From positions 13,251,558-13,315,557 of the forward strand of contig CM070576.1 of assembly GCA_036346355.1 (NCBI GenBank): a stretch of 64,000 nt of DNA, given 5' to 3'. The position numbers and the translations under genes are program-made. Of the stretch, positions 11,801-23,800 are shown in pieces. The stretch is from Rhipidocladum racemiflorum. Taxonomy: Eukaryota > Streptophyta > Magnoliopsida > Poales > Poaceae. Position 1 is the stretch's first letter; every line of letters begins with the position of its first letter. The notes under the pieces are model-generated. The model did no database searches. It had not been told where the DNA came from and saw nothing but the letters and a program-made list of their open reading frames with translations.

Positions 11801-14800
11801 TCTAATCTTCTTACCATTACCCACACTCCATCTATAGCCAAACTTGGTAGCTTTCATAGCCCAGACAATACCTTTCCAGAAAACTGAACTACGATCAAAC
11901 TTACAAGTGAAAATGTTGGGGTTTTCGACTTTATATTTGAAGTTCACTAAACTTTTCCAATGTCTGTCATCTTTAGAATATAATCTTCTAACCCAGGAGG
12001 CTAACAGACACAAATTAAGATCTCTAATATTAGGAACGCCCAGACCACCAAAATCTTTTTTCATACAAACTAAATGCCAGTTAGCTAAATGAAGTTTATT
12101 ATGCTCTTCATAATCACTCCAAAGACAGTTAGCCATGTGAGAGTTAATGGAATCCAACGCCCACTTAGGGAATTTAAAAAAAAAGAGAGAAGATAAAGAG
12201 GGATGCTAGCCAAACAAGATTTAATCAGAATTAATCTACCACTAGGGGAAAGGAGTTTGCCTCTCCAACCAGCAATCCTTTTCAGAATCTTATCAATAAG
12301 GGGTTGGAAATCTTCTTTCTTAATTTTCTCATAATGAAGGGGAATACCAAGATATTTTATTGGGAAAGATCCAATTTTACAACAAAGGATGTTGTCAAAA
12401 AAATTTATCTCATCATTGTCACAGCCAACAGGAATCAATTCACTCTTGTGGAAATTAATCCGCATGCCCGACATTTGCTCGAAAATAGTTAGGAACCATT
12501 TAAGGTGCAAAACAACTTTCTCATTACTTTCAATAAAAAGCAGAGTATCATCCGCATATTGCAAATTAATAATACCTCCAGGGCAAAAATCTCTACAGAG
12601 ACCATTTATCAAACCATGATTAGCGGCTTTAGAGATCATTCTTGAAAAGACATCAGCAACTAAGTTAAACAAAATAGGAGATAAAGGATCTCCTTGTCTC
12701 AAACCTTTACCAGTTAGGAAGAAGCTACTTTCAGTATTATTGATTTTGATCCCCACTGAACCATTAATTAGGACAGAGTAAATCCAAGATATCCATTTAT
12801 TCCCGAATCCTCTTTTATAAAGAATATCCATCAAAAAACTCCAATTAACCTTATCATAAGCTTTCTCGTAATCAAGCTTGAGGACAAGACCTTTATTTTT
12901 ATCTTTATGAATTTTATGAATTACCTCATGGGCAGTAACCACACTTTCTAAAATGAATCTATTCTTAATGAAAGCAGTCTGATTTTGTAAAATAATTCTA
13001 TCACAAATTGGTCCAATCCTATTGGTCAACACCTTTGTATTTTTCTTTCTCATTTTCCATCTCATTATTCATCGTAGAGGCTTGATAGACGATGAAGCCT
13101 TAGCATGTAATGTATAACATGCAGCTTAGCAACATGCAAGTATGCAACTTCATCTACTGTTCTGGTTATAATGTATGATATTTTAAGACTTGAGAACTTG
13201 ATTTTCAACTCAATAATATTGGATTTATATTACCGTCCTTGAGTCCTTGATAGTGAATTACTGTGTTGTAGTTTGGACTTAATGTATTGTTTGTAGTTCC
13301 GATTTTTCTCCTTCTATCACTATCAGTTGTAGCTATGTGTTGTTCCACAGTGCTCTCTTTATTGAACCTCTCTTCAACGGACATCATCTGCTTTACTTTG
13401 AAGCTTATGTTATATGCTTAGTACATTCAAGTAAACCAAGAAATTTGATCAGGTTGACCCTTTCTGTCATTGCAGACATTTTTCATTGCTGCGCTACTTG
13501 CTATGCAATACCAAAGAGCATTGGTATGCTGTGGACCGGGGCATTTTAGATCTGTCTCACTTTATTGATTAATTATTTAAGTTTTCCTGTTTTCTCATAT
13601 CTAGCTTTTCCTCTTCTGTTGGTCTCTTCTTGATGGAGAAAATTGTATATTTGCCACTCCAAAGCACTTCAATAATAAAAATTCGACTACAGAACTAAAA
13701 ACTATATAAAAAAAATACCACCTCAAACAATGACTTATTCATGCCATTTTTTGTACGCAAAAGTTAGATTTACCCTTTTATTGCATTCTCTTGAACGGTC
13801 TAATGCTCAGTGAGTGGCAAAGGAGGAATCTGTCGGTGGTGTGGAAAATCTCATTGTCTTCCTTGCAGGAACTAAACTCACGTGTGCGTAAGACTCCACT
13901 AGCCACTGGCCACAGCCAGATTCTAGCACCATCCTGTAGCATGGATTGTGTCTGAACCTAATGATGCCTTCTGCCTGAGGTGAGGTGGTGGAGGCTGTGG
14001 GTTGGCGGGGAATGGCAATAGGCACATCAGGGCTCCTGGAATGGGTATTCATGCAATGTGAAATTTGGGAAGACGCATTTGTGTTTCAGTGGAGGCCATA
14101 ATTGGCACTATGATAAAATGATATCTTTTTCATAACTTCATGTTTCAAAATTATCTACATTGGAATTTCTATGAGAATTATTGTTTTATACCGGCATTTT
14201 CGTAGTGTTAGTTTTGCAGTGGCATTTTTGTTACCATGGTTCATTGTAGTGGCATATATACATTTCTCTCTTCTTGATTATATCTTTGCCTTACATTTTG
14301 TCTTTTGTAGAAAAAATTGTAGTTTCTTACCTAACTGTTTTTAACAGTGATATTTTTGTGTGCATTTTATGAGCAGGTTTTACTTGGGTCAATGGCTGCT
14401 CTTTCCCTGATGACTATCGTTAGTGTTATAATTGGACGGATCTTTCAGTCTGTACCGGCACAATTTCAAACAAGTTAGTAAAACTACTGTCCTTAAGTAA
14501 ATCAATTAATAGTGCTTTAAAATATTTTTAATGTTTTTCCTGGTATTTCCTGTAATACAATTTGTAATATACATATTTGTCATTCTTTGTGATCTTGAAT
14601 TGGTTTTAGATTTGGGAAGTTTTGATGAGTTTGTCTCATATGCTAATGGACATACTTCTGGAAACTTGGTGCTTCTGCAGCGTTGCCCATAGGAGAGTAT
14701 GCAGCAGTTGCTCTCCTTGCATTTTTTGGTTTCAAGTCAATAAAAGATGCATGGGCACTTCCTGATAATGCAAACGGAAATCTTCAAGGAAACTCTGAAC

Positions 14801-16045
14801 CTGGCGAACTGGCTGAAGCTGAGGAGCTTGTCAAGGAAAAGGTTGTGCTTTTCCAAACTTTTGATTCTGTTGAGAATTCTTGTCAAATTCTATAATATTT
14901 TGCTTTTACATTAAGTTCCTGAAAAGCCAGTGCATCTATGCATTGTCCAACGAAATATTTGTATCTTTAGCATGTGTTGCTTTTGAGAATTTATTGAGTT
15001 GTGTTCCGGGCAAATTTGAAGTAAGGAAAGAAGTTTCCTGGCCTGTCTGCCTTCTTTTTGTACTGAAGGTTGTTTTTCTTTGTTAAAGGTTTCTAAGAAA
15101 CTCACCAGTCCTCTTGAGGTCCTTTGGAAGTCTTTCAGTCTTGTTTTCTTTGCGGTAAGTTGCTTCTCATGCTCAGAAAAATTATCTGTCAAGCACTTCT
15201 AGGAGCTGGGTCGTTAGATATTTGTCGATCCATGAACAACTGACATATTGCTTGCCAAACTTTCTGTACATGTAGGAGTGGGGGGATCGCTCTATGCTGG
15301 CTACAATTGCTTTGGGTGCTGCACAGGTCTGTTTGAGACTTAGGAATAGCACCTGTTTGTAGATTTTTTTTTAATAATGCTCTTGCTTGTAGATTTGGTT
15401 TAGATTGTGTAAGCATTAACCAGACTTGTTTCTGTAGTCTCCTATGGGCGTTGCTAGTGGGGCCATAGCTGGACACTTAATTGCAACTTCCCTTGCAATT
15501 GTCGGGGGAGCATTCCTAGCCAACTACCTATCTGAGAAGCTGGTAAGACAACTGAAATTCTTATGGTCGATCATCTGTGCTTTGTCTTGGTTGTTAGTTG
15601 TAGTCGCTTCACGAGTTAGTAGGAGCATGAATTTTAATGCATTTACAGAAAACATATCACTAGTTGTAGTTGCTTCTTGTTTTGATTTAATCATGAATGC
15701 TTTGGTATTGCTGTTATCCTGTGATTTTACGGTGCATTACACTGATAGTATATAGTGTGTAGTAGAAATTAGATCTAATCGTTGATTTGTTTAGATGATT
15801 CTACTACTATACTACCAGATGAAGTATAAGTAAACTCTAATTAATCTGATCTATTGGTTCGAAAAGAATGAACGATTTATATTCAATCCAGTGCGCTGTA
15901 AAACAGCTCTATCCTGTTGTACAGCATTTTGAGAGTTTGGCGAGAGTTCACATGACTTACATTAAGTGCATTTCACCAGGTTGGCCTGCTAGGAGGAGTA
16001 CTATTTTTGCTCTTTGCTGCTGCCACGCTTTTTGGGGTATTCTAA
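8827..16045 (+). CDS. CMT1: Chloroplast GDT1/UPF0016 family Mn transporter, CMT1-like (10 exons)
   Basis: Exons by phase and GT-AG rule: 8827-8954, 10021-10128, 10216-10399, 13476-13523, 14377-14473, 14681-14841, 15089-15154, 15276-15326, 15438-15542, 15980-16045; 337 residues. The protein carries both UPF0016 signatures E-x-G-D-[KR]-[ST]: SEIGDKT at residues 135-141 and AEWGDRS at 264-270. A hydrophobic segment at about 91-109 and six more in the two repeats fit the family. The alanine- and arginine-rich first 45 residues suggest a chloroplast transit peptide. From family knowledge, CMT1-type members import Mn2+ across the chloroplast inner envelope and PAM71 acts at the thylakoid; the sequence between the motifs (LLGSMAALSLMTIVSVIIG) looks more like the CMT1 branch. 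The start at 8827 is the least certain part; the second exon end could instead be 10076. All junctions keep the frame and I see no damage. Intron 3 is long because of a LINE. Confidence 0.9.
9445..9695. mobile_element. Probable MITE in intron 1, with a 13-bp tandem repeat
   Basis: It begins ACTAGTTACATGCCCGTGCG, a start seen in many short grass elements, and ends near AATAGTAGAGATA. Inside, GCTTCGTTTCTTGCG occurs twice (near 9556 and 9590), and a 13-bp unit with AGGGCAATTAA is repeated three times (about 9606-9642). Termini are assigned by pattern only; no duplication was found. Confidence 0.45.
10655..13039 (-). mobile_element. 5'-truncated L1-type LINE in intron 3 of the CMT1-like gene
   Basis: The element lies antisense to the gene and keeps only the 3' part of ORF2. 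It is flanked by a perfect 17-bp duplication, TTTTTCTTTCTCATTTT, at 10637-10653 and 13040-13056, which fixes both ends. The A-tail is short and merges with the duplication. 5' truncation is the normal outcome of target-primed reverse transcription. The exact duplication and long readable frames suggest that it is younger than the LINE at 1520-8200. It accounts for most of the 3-kb intron. Confidence 0.9.
10973..13039 (-). pseudogene. Reverse transcriptase and zf-RVT fragment of the truncated LINE
   Basis: The first frame (from 13039 down to about 12170) has QNQTAFIKNRFI, LDYEKAYDKVNW, GLRQGDPLSPILFN and the catalytic YADD in LQYADDTLLF. The second (12157 down to 10973) has KDFGGLGVPN and then the zf-RVT block with PPKIHFFLWLLHHNK, CSFC and THLFFEC. 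The two are joined by a single frameshift at a run of A residues near 12175-12184, which could be a real mutation or a homopolymer sequencing error. The endonuclease part is missing because of the 5' truncation. Confidence 0.85.
13635..14266. mobile_element. Mutator-like non-autonomous element in intron 4
   Basis: The direct repeat TCTCTTCTTGAT occurs at 13623-13634 and 14267-14278. Just inside are imperfect inverted ends: the left end reads GGAGAAAATTGTATATTTGC and the right end, reversed, GAAATGTATATATGCC; both continue into CACT. A 9-11 bp duplication with ends starting GGAGAAA or GAGAAA fits a Mutator-like element; part of the 12-bp match may belong to the ends. The interior has no transposase. 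Confidence 0.7.
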
Positions 16046-16430
16046 TCTATCTGAAGAATTCGTTGCTAGTAAAAGATTTTTGCAGTGCCAATTTGGTATT
16101 CCGTTCTGAAGTTTGAGGGGCAAAAAATCGGTTTGGCACATCTTATATGTAATTAGAAGCTGTCCTTTTCAGAGGATTTTGATGTGTATACTACTTTCTA
16201 TCAGACTGATGTTCTGGGTTTCATGCACTGATTTGGGTGCCAATGTCATTCATATATGGACAGTTAAACATGTTAGCTTGTCATTTAATAAATTAATTAG
16301 ATTTGTTTAAAGGAGAAAAGCACTGTTTTGGTCTTTGAATTTCGTGTTGAGAGTTATGATTTGAGATCATGTGCTCTTCTTCTTCTTTTTACCTGTGAGA
16401 AAATGACAAAAGGAAATGCCATAAAAAGCG
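16046..16430 (+). other. Probable 3' UTR of the CMT1-like gene
   Basis: AT-rich sequence directly after the stop codon, with AATAAATTAATTAG near 16287 as a possible poly(A) signal region. It has no further open frame that continues the gene. Confidence 0.4.
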
Positions 16431-16563
16431 CCCATTTGGAACACGGGAATTTCACAGGAATTAAGGAACCGTTTTGAATGGGAATTTCTCCTGATTTCCA
16501 CAGGAATTTCATACAAAGCAATTCAATTTTCGTAGGAATAGGGAATTAATACCGTGTTCCAAC
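16431..16563. mobile_element. Short MITE-like inverted repeat
   Basis: The left part reads CCCATTTGGAACACGGG and the right part ends ACCGTGTTCCAACG, so about 11 bp of the ends are inverted. Between them the word CACAGGAATT and its relatives recur in both orientations. No clear duplication was found. Confidence 0.4.
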
Positions 16564-16705
16564 GTTCTCTAAGAAACAATTCAATTCACCTTAAGAATTA
16601 AGAAAAAAATTCTTGCGTTCAAAGTACTGAATTTCGGTAACTTTGGATATACGCCCTAGGATACGAGTACGAACGAAGCCAACACCGATGAAATGCATTG
16701 GGTTC

Positions 16706-19406
16706 TGAAACAACCCAGAATTTCAAAATGAATTCAAAAGTTGGTTTGATTGGAGCTGATTTCGGATTCTTACCGTTTTTGGAAGCTTCCATCGCCGGTG
16801 CGCTTTCCTCTTCCGGCCAGTGCGCCTCCCGCCCGCGCCTCCGCGCGAAGCCGCCGCCGCTCTGTGCTTCTTCCTCTCTCTCGCTTGTGAAGCTCGCCAT
16901 GGCGTAGCTCGCCGCCGCCCCGTCGCCGTAGTCGCACCGCCACGCTTCTAAGCCGTAGGGCACTCCTTGCCCCGCCGCGCTAGCGCCTGGCGCCGCCCCG
17001 AGCCCCACGCCACCGTCCCATCTCGTCGCCGCCCTCGCCCTCTCTCTCTCTGCGCCGGCTATAAAAGCCGCAAGCCGCCCCCTCCACTCCTTGCCCCGCC
17101 TCGCCTCCTCCCCGGGTGAGCCCTCCCTCTCCACACCTCTCTCTCCTGGCTCCGCCACCGCCGCTTAAGCCCTTGCCGCCGCGAGCTCCAACCGCCGCCA
17201 CTGCCCGCCCTAACCCTAGCCCCGCCTTCCCATCGCACGCGCCCGAGTGGGCTGAGCCCACGCGCCAGCCCCCTCTCTCACTCCTCGCCAGCCCCACTGC
17301 CACCCCGCTCCCTCCTCTCTCTCACAAGACTGCCCCACACGCCAGCTCCCTCCCTCTCTCCGCGCTCGGGGCCCACCTGTCAGGTGGCTTGGCCGCGAGT
17401 TTGGGCCTACTTGACCTCTCCCAAGGCTTGTTTGGGCCGATTTGAACGCGGCCCAAATGAACAGTGCCCCATTTCATTTCCTTTTTGGATTTTTATTTCA
17501 GAAATTCTTTTTAAATCATTTTAATACCCAAAAATACTCCAAAATTATCCAAAAGCCCAAAAATGCCCAAAATACATATTCCGAACCCTTTCGACCCACT
17601 GAGTCCAAAAATGCCCTCCGTTCCTCAATCCGGAGTCTCCAAAATTCCAAAATTCCCAAATCGCCCTTCCTTTCTCTCTCTCAGCCCGGTTCCGATTTCC
17701 GTTTCCGTTTCCGTTTTCGTTTCAGTTTCTTTTCGTTTTTCGTTTCTTTATTGTCGTTTGTCCTTTTCGCGTTAGATCCGGACGTTGGACGATTCCAGGA
17801 GCCGCCGCAGTTCCCGGAACAGGAGCCGGACCCGACAAAGAGCCGATTTCAACCGCATCAACGACACTTCGTCCGATCCAATCGCCAGCAAGGCAAGCCG
17901 TACACCTTTGATCATGTTGAACCTATTCATGCCTTATTATAGTTAATTACTATTTTCTACCGTATTACTTTACTGTATGTTGAAATATTGCAAATCTGTT
18001 TAGTTTAGAATGACATGATACTTAGTTAATGCCGATTTGCTCATGAGACTTCCTTGAAAATTATTGAACCTAATTATATCCTTGTAACCTTAGGTTAATT
18101 AATATTCCGGTATTAATTGTTATTATCCTATTAGTCTAGTCAAATGCTTTTTGAGAATGGAAATAAAAGGCTGCCGAACCTTTGGTTCGGTTTTGTTTGG
18201 AAAAGTGCTACGGTTTGGGGGACAGAATTGGATAAATCCCGGAGTGGATGAGTTCCAATCCCCGGCTGATGATTAATGCCATGGTTGGTTGTGGTGGCTG
18301 GTACAGTTGGTACCGGATTGGTTTGTGGATCGGAAAAGGCTTGGTCTTTGGCAATGTAAGGTTAATACTCCTCTTGAGCAAAGTAAATAACTTAATAACT
18401 CGTTCAACCACAGGTTGGGCGGCCAACCGTTGGCTTGACTCAACATAGCTCGGTACATTGTACTTTCCTCGGAATACCTATAGGAGCAGGTTACCTTCCC
18501 AGTGTGGGAGATGGTCCAAGGTTATGGGGGTGAAACGAAAGTGTGCACGAGGAACCGTGGCATTTCGGGTTCACAACGGTAGGTGTCCACAAGAAGTGGG
18601 ACCAAGAACTCCACACCGGCCGCTGGGGACCCCGGGTTAATGTGGACCAAAACTCTACCGGATAGGGACTAAAGAGGGAAATGTCCAACGAAAAGCTATG
18701 ATAACCTCGATCTGGCCGCACGCATTTAAGTTGCGTGTTAAACTCGAGTTGGCATTAACGATCGTGGAATCTTGTGGGTAAAGCTGAACACCTCTGCAGA
18801 GTGAATAAATGGTATTCGAATACGCCGTGTTTCCGGTAAATGAAGCTAAGTTTAATTGGGGTGAATCCCGTAACCTAGCTCAAGTAGATCTTGATGCATG
18901 TTTGAGAATGTGGTTTAATGGTGATGACTTTGTGAATGGAAACCCCCTGGATTACTATTATTATGGATTGTGTTTTAAATGTAAAATGATGTTACAAATA
19001 AAACTGCATCCACAAATACTTTAACCTTGTGCCAATATTGTGCTACACCCTTGCATGTAATATTCAGTGTTCCGTACGACTTGTTGAGTACTCCCGTACT
19101 CACCCTTGCAACCCCGACCCCCTCTCAGAGTTTGAAGAAGCTGGAGCGTTCCAGGAGTGCGTAGATGGCAATTTGGTTTTGAGGTCTTAGTCTTTTGCTC
19201 AGGCCTGCCTGTGTGGTGTTTTGCTTGTAAGTTATTCGGGCCTGGCGCCTCTTCTTCAGAAAAACCCTGGCCGTTAGGCCTTATATTGAATAAAAATGTT
19301 GGAATTTGACTTTTGCCTGGCAATAACATGCTTGGTTCCTGGCAGCTAATCATCCTGGGTAGCTGTCGAGCGTACGGATCTGCCCCTAAAAAGGCGGGCC
19401 GTCACA
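16706..19406 (+). mobile_element. Solo LTR, 2.7 kb, probably Ty3/Gypsy (element C)
   Basis: It starts TGAAACAACC and ends CGTCACA, and is flanked by the perfect 5-bp duplication GGTTC at 16701-16705 and 19407-19411. There is no primer-binding site, polypurine tract or internal coding domain, so it is a solo LTR left by LTR-LTR recombination. Its left third (16780-17420) is very GC-rich and open in several frames. It contains the modules shared with the other long LTRs here: the FDH peptide at 17776-17942, CTTGTGGGTAAAG with CTCTGCAGAG and TATTCGAATA at about 18773-18825, and the GAGTAC hairpin at 19086-19101. The Gypsy assignment rests on length and general build. Confidence 0.85.
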
Positions 19407-19411
19407 GGTTC

Positions 19412-20084
19412 AAACAGCAATATATAAATTGTTGGAGCTACGAAATAATTTAAACTCGCAACCTATATGTGTACATAAGAGCTGTGTCTAAGTTTCGCAA
19501 ATGAAATTCACATCGGGTACAAAATCAACGGGCAAGAATGATGGCTAGGCAAACGTTGGAAGTCAATTTTGGGCAAGCAAAAGGCAAGGAGATGGTTAAC
19601 CAGCAGTTTGTTGCACAGCCTACATCTGGGAGCCACCTATGCAGATTCGTCCAAATGCTCAGCCGAATAAAAGGACATACCATTACAGAAAACCAAAAAT
19701 AAATCAACTGTCTAGGCCTGGGTGGACCGAGGCCTGGCTCCACCGCTGCGTGACCGCGACGTGCCACATCGCGCAAGCTGCCGACCCGTGCGTCCTCGTT
19801 GCGAGCGTGTTGCCCCGCGTGCGAGTGTGCTGCCCCACCTATTCCCCGCGAGTGGAGAAGGATCACCTAGCTAGGCCCACGCGCGGGAGGACGCGCACGA
19901 AGCAAAGCGACGAAACGCAAGCCGGGTGACGTGTCGAGCAAGGAGGAAGGCGCGGCCGACGTGAACGTCGCGGCTATGCAGGAACTCCCCCAAGTTTAAT
20001 ATAGAGAGTATACCAAAATTAGCATGTACTGGTATATTTCGGTAATAGGCATGGAACCTCTTGTTAAAAACAAAGAATGAATGA
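19412..20084. other. Gene-free stretch
   Basis: Nothing coding is supported. 19700-19940 is GC-rich and open on both strands but shows no known domain. Confidence 0.45.
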
Positions 20085-20222
20085 AGGTGTTTCTGTGTTT
20101 TTCTTTTTAAAAGTTGTACAAATAGTAAAGCACGAATAAAGAGTAAATGGTGATTACTTACCTCTTCGTTTATTTCAAGATTTGTGTAACTTGTACTAGG
20201 AGGAAAAACATAGACTGCTTAA
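20085..20222. mobile_element. Tourist-like MITE, diverged copy
   Basis: It matches the better preserved element at 31897-32040 along its length: AAGTTGTACAAATAGTAAAGC on the left (near 20111) and ATTTCAAGATTTGTG, CTTGTACTAGGAGG on the right. The ends are degraded, so limits are approximate. Confidence 0.6.
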
Positions 20223-20865
20223 CAAAGAACTGCATGACAGCTTAATATTGTTGCTTAAGGGAAAATCAGGTGACCAATCAACAACACGGTAAGAATTTCC
20301 TCTGGTATTGATTTTTTTTAAAAAGATTGATTAGAAACTAAGGTAGTAATTTTGATTCTTTACAAGTTGAAACAGCGGTAAGATTTTGTCTTCTACTTAG
20401 GATGATCAACACATAATAGCTACAGCTCAAACGACTGACATGGAACGATCGATGTAGCTGTAACTTACTGAAATTAATTTTGAAGCCTGTAACATCAAAT
20501 GAGTGACCTGGAACAAAAAACACTGCATCGTATGGTTAGCTAATAGGTAAAAATATAAGTGCTACGGCGGTTGGCGACGCAAAGACTAAATCATTCGCGG
20601 AGTCTATATGATAACTTTTTTGAAACAAAAATTCTATAACAAGGTTTGACACCTTTGTATCTATTTCTCGGCCGAACCACACGTCAAGAAGTTTGCGTGT
20701 TCTGCATGCTAAAAACAAAAGTACTGCAAGCACTGATAAAAATTGAAAGGACGATGGATAACGCAACCACGCAGGTGGCAGGCACACTGTGTACGTCGTA
20801 TGCAATCAACCATAGGATGTAAATTGGCAAAGAATACAGCATAGTAGAAAACGTGAAGGCACTGT
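20223..20865. other. Gene-free stretch before the 4.1-kb LTR
   Basis: No supported gene. Its last five bases, ACTGT, are the left target duplication of the LTR that follows. Confidence 0.5.
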
Positions 20866-23800
20866 TGTAACATCCTAATTTTTTACTTTTTTTGTATTTA
20901 TTGTGCCTTTTAAATTTTTGAGAATTTATTTAGAATTATTTGAATTATGCCCATTGAACCGCAAACCCTAACCATATATCATCTTAAGCCGTACGATTTT
21001 GATTCGATGATCGGGATTTTGCCACGAAGTCGTGCATTGTCAACCGTTCGCTGCGTGGGCCGCCGGGATTTCAACATGTCGTCGTCGTCTCTGATTAGAA
21101 TTCGGAGCAAGGGAGCCATGGACTTAGAGCTCGTTCTATGCGAAACTCAGAGTTCTAATTCTTTATAATGTGCGCCCCGGGTGCGCGATCTCCCAAACCA
21201 TCAAAGCCCTAGGTCGATTAACCGAGAACCGCCGTTGTTTGTTCATAATTTGATATTTTTACCGAGCATCGCCACAAGCTTCAAAGCGTCAATTCGCCGC
21301 CATGAGGGGGCCATAGGCTTCAGAACCGGTACCATTAGCTTCGCCTCAACGAGAGCTAGCCCATGCGTGCGTTGGATTTGTCGGAGCATCATTGGAACAC
21401 CGTTGCGTTGTGGAGCCCAAAGTCGCAGCGGCTCAAGTCATCGTCGCCGCCGTTTGAAGTCACCGGAGAAGAAGGTAATTGCGTCACCGATATCGTCTCA
21501 TCAATATCTAGCCGTAGATGACCTTTATGGTCGCTGGCGATGACCCTAGTACCTCGCGCCGCGGTGTGCCAATGTGGCCTAGATCCGAGCTTGACATGTG
21601 TTCAGGTGCCGTAGTAGATGACGTCAACTATGTGGCCCACCTATTAGTGTTTGTGGCCTAGATCCGAGCTTGACATGTGTTCAGGTGACGTCAGCATGAC
21701 GTGGTAGATGACGTCAGCTATGGGGCCCACCTGTCAGTGTTTGTGGCCTAGATCCGGGCTGACATGTGCTCAGGTGACGTCAGCATGACGTGGTAGATGA
21801 CGTCAGTTATGGGGCCCACCTGTCAGTGTCTGTGGCCTAGATCAGTGCTGACATGTGTTCAGGTGACGTCAGCATGACGTTGTAGATGACGTCAGCTATG
21901 GGGCCCACCTGTCAGTCTTTATGCCCTAGATCCGGGCTGACATGTGTTCAGGTGACGTCAGCATGACGTGGTAGATGACGTCAGCTATGGGGCCCACCTG
22001 TCAGTGTTTGTAGGGGTTTTATATTTTCTTTTATTTCGGTTGATTAGACTTATGATGTTATCATGATGTCATAAATAATATTTTCAGTACAAAAGTAATT
22101 CAAGAAATTCGGTTTATTATTTTTAATATATTTTTAAAACATTGAATAGATCGTTTTTGCTCATATAAACTCCAATTGAGATGATTTCATAGCCTCAAAA
22201 TTTATAAAATCATGCTCAATTTAATGATAATTTTATTTAATTTTTGGAGTTGATTTTTCTGTCTATTTTTTATGTTCATTATTTATTTATTTATTACGCG
22301 TAGACGTTGAAGTGCCCGAGGGTTTCGAATGAGAGTTGGTACTTCAAGAGCAAGGTCTATGTAGGAGCAAGAGCTTTTTCAAAGCAAGTTATGCTTTGAC
22401 CATGCTAATCCCATGTTTCAAAATTTACATTGATTTAAATTATTGCATGCTAATTCAAATTAAAAATAATTTCAATTAATTTGGGTCTAGTTAATCAGCC
22501 TAATTATTGTATATCCACCTTCTCATTTATATGCCATGTTCATTTATCACCTTAAGTTGATTTAATATTAGTCAAATGCTATTAAATTGACAACACGGGT
22601 CGCTAGATCGTGATTAATATGCTTAGACATGCAACGTGTTATTGATATCATTTTGGAAATACAAATTTAATATTGATTAATAGAATATGCAATATGTTTC
22701 TAAAATGGTGTGCCATGTATTGCCACATGATGATGTTGATATGTAGAGACATGTGTTGTTCTACATGGATGTTGACTTGTTAATGGCATGTGTTGCACAA
22801 TAATCAATTGGGTGGGAAATGATTTAGACTGGGGCAAGTAGCAAGAGGCTTTGTGCTATGATGGGCCTGTGTGGCTGTGGCAATGAGTTGATGAGTATAA
22901 GTGAGGGACATGTGCCAATGTTAAGACTTAAGAGTTTAGAAGTCTTGCTTTGGTCAATTAAGGACTTAACCTTGCAAGCCTTTGAACTGGGTCAAACATA
23001 CAACCATATGTCTGGAATAAATAGACCTAGTTAAGTAAGTTACCTATGTTTTAGCATATGATATCGTGGTAGTCGCACATGGGTGTGGTTATGGGGGAGG
23101 ATGTATGTGCATATGCTTGCCGTCGATCCAACAGTATGTTGGTACTATACTTCGACTCTGTGTGAGGGAAGGGATAATGAAGGCAATACAGGAGATGTTC
23201 ATGTGTTAGCATAGAAGTTTCTGAAAGGCTCTGTCATGATCTTTCTGCTAACACACCAAGGGAAGTGCGTTAATTGCATGGCAAAAAGGAGATGATCATA
23301 TCTTGTGGGTAAAGTATATAACCACTGCAGAGAGTTTGTCAAACCTATTCGAATAGCCGTGTCCCCTGTATTGGACAATGCTCGAGAATTACAACCAAGG
23401 GTTAGATCTTGAAAAATAAAACTTGGGAATGGAAGGCTGTGTGCCTATGAAAAATAAATAAGAAAATTACTAAGTAAGGATATTTTATTTACAATTATTT
23501 TAATCTATACATGTTAGTCATTTGTAATGTTTCTTTGTGCAAAATAACCACTTCATCTATTCATTTGGAATAAGCCATGCATGTACTATAATATACTTGC
23601 ATTCTATCCATGACTTATTGAGTGTTTTATGTACTTACCCCCTTGCAGCACGCAAAACACCAGTTGAGGGGGAGTTTATGCTAGTTCTGGAGGAGGAGTC
23701 GAATAATTAGGGTGCATGGCTTGTCAGTTGCCTGTAGCATATTGATGGGTCACTACGAATATTTATTTCCACTGTAGTTTTCTTAATTTCAGAGTCTTTG

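Noticed and set aside
16619..17445. Long GC-rich open frames on both strands (glycine/arginine- or proline/serine-rich)
   Set aside because: They lie in the GC-rich part of a solo LTR with exact ends and have no domain.
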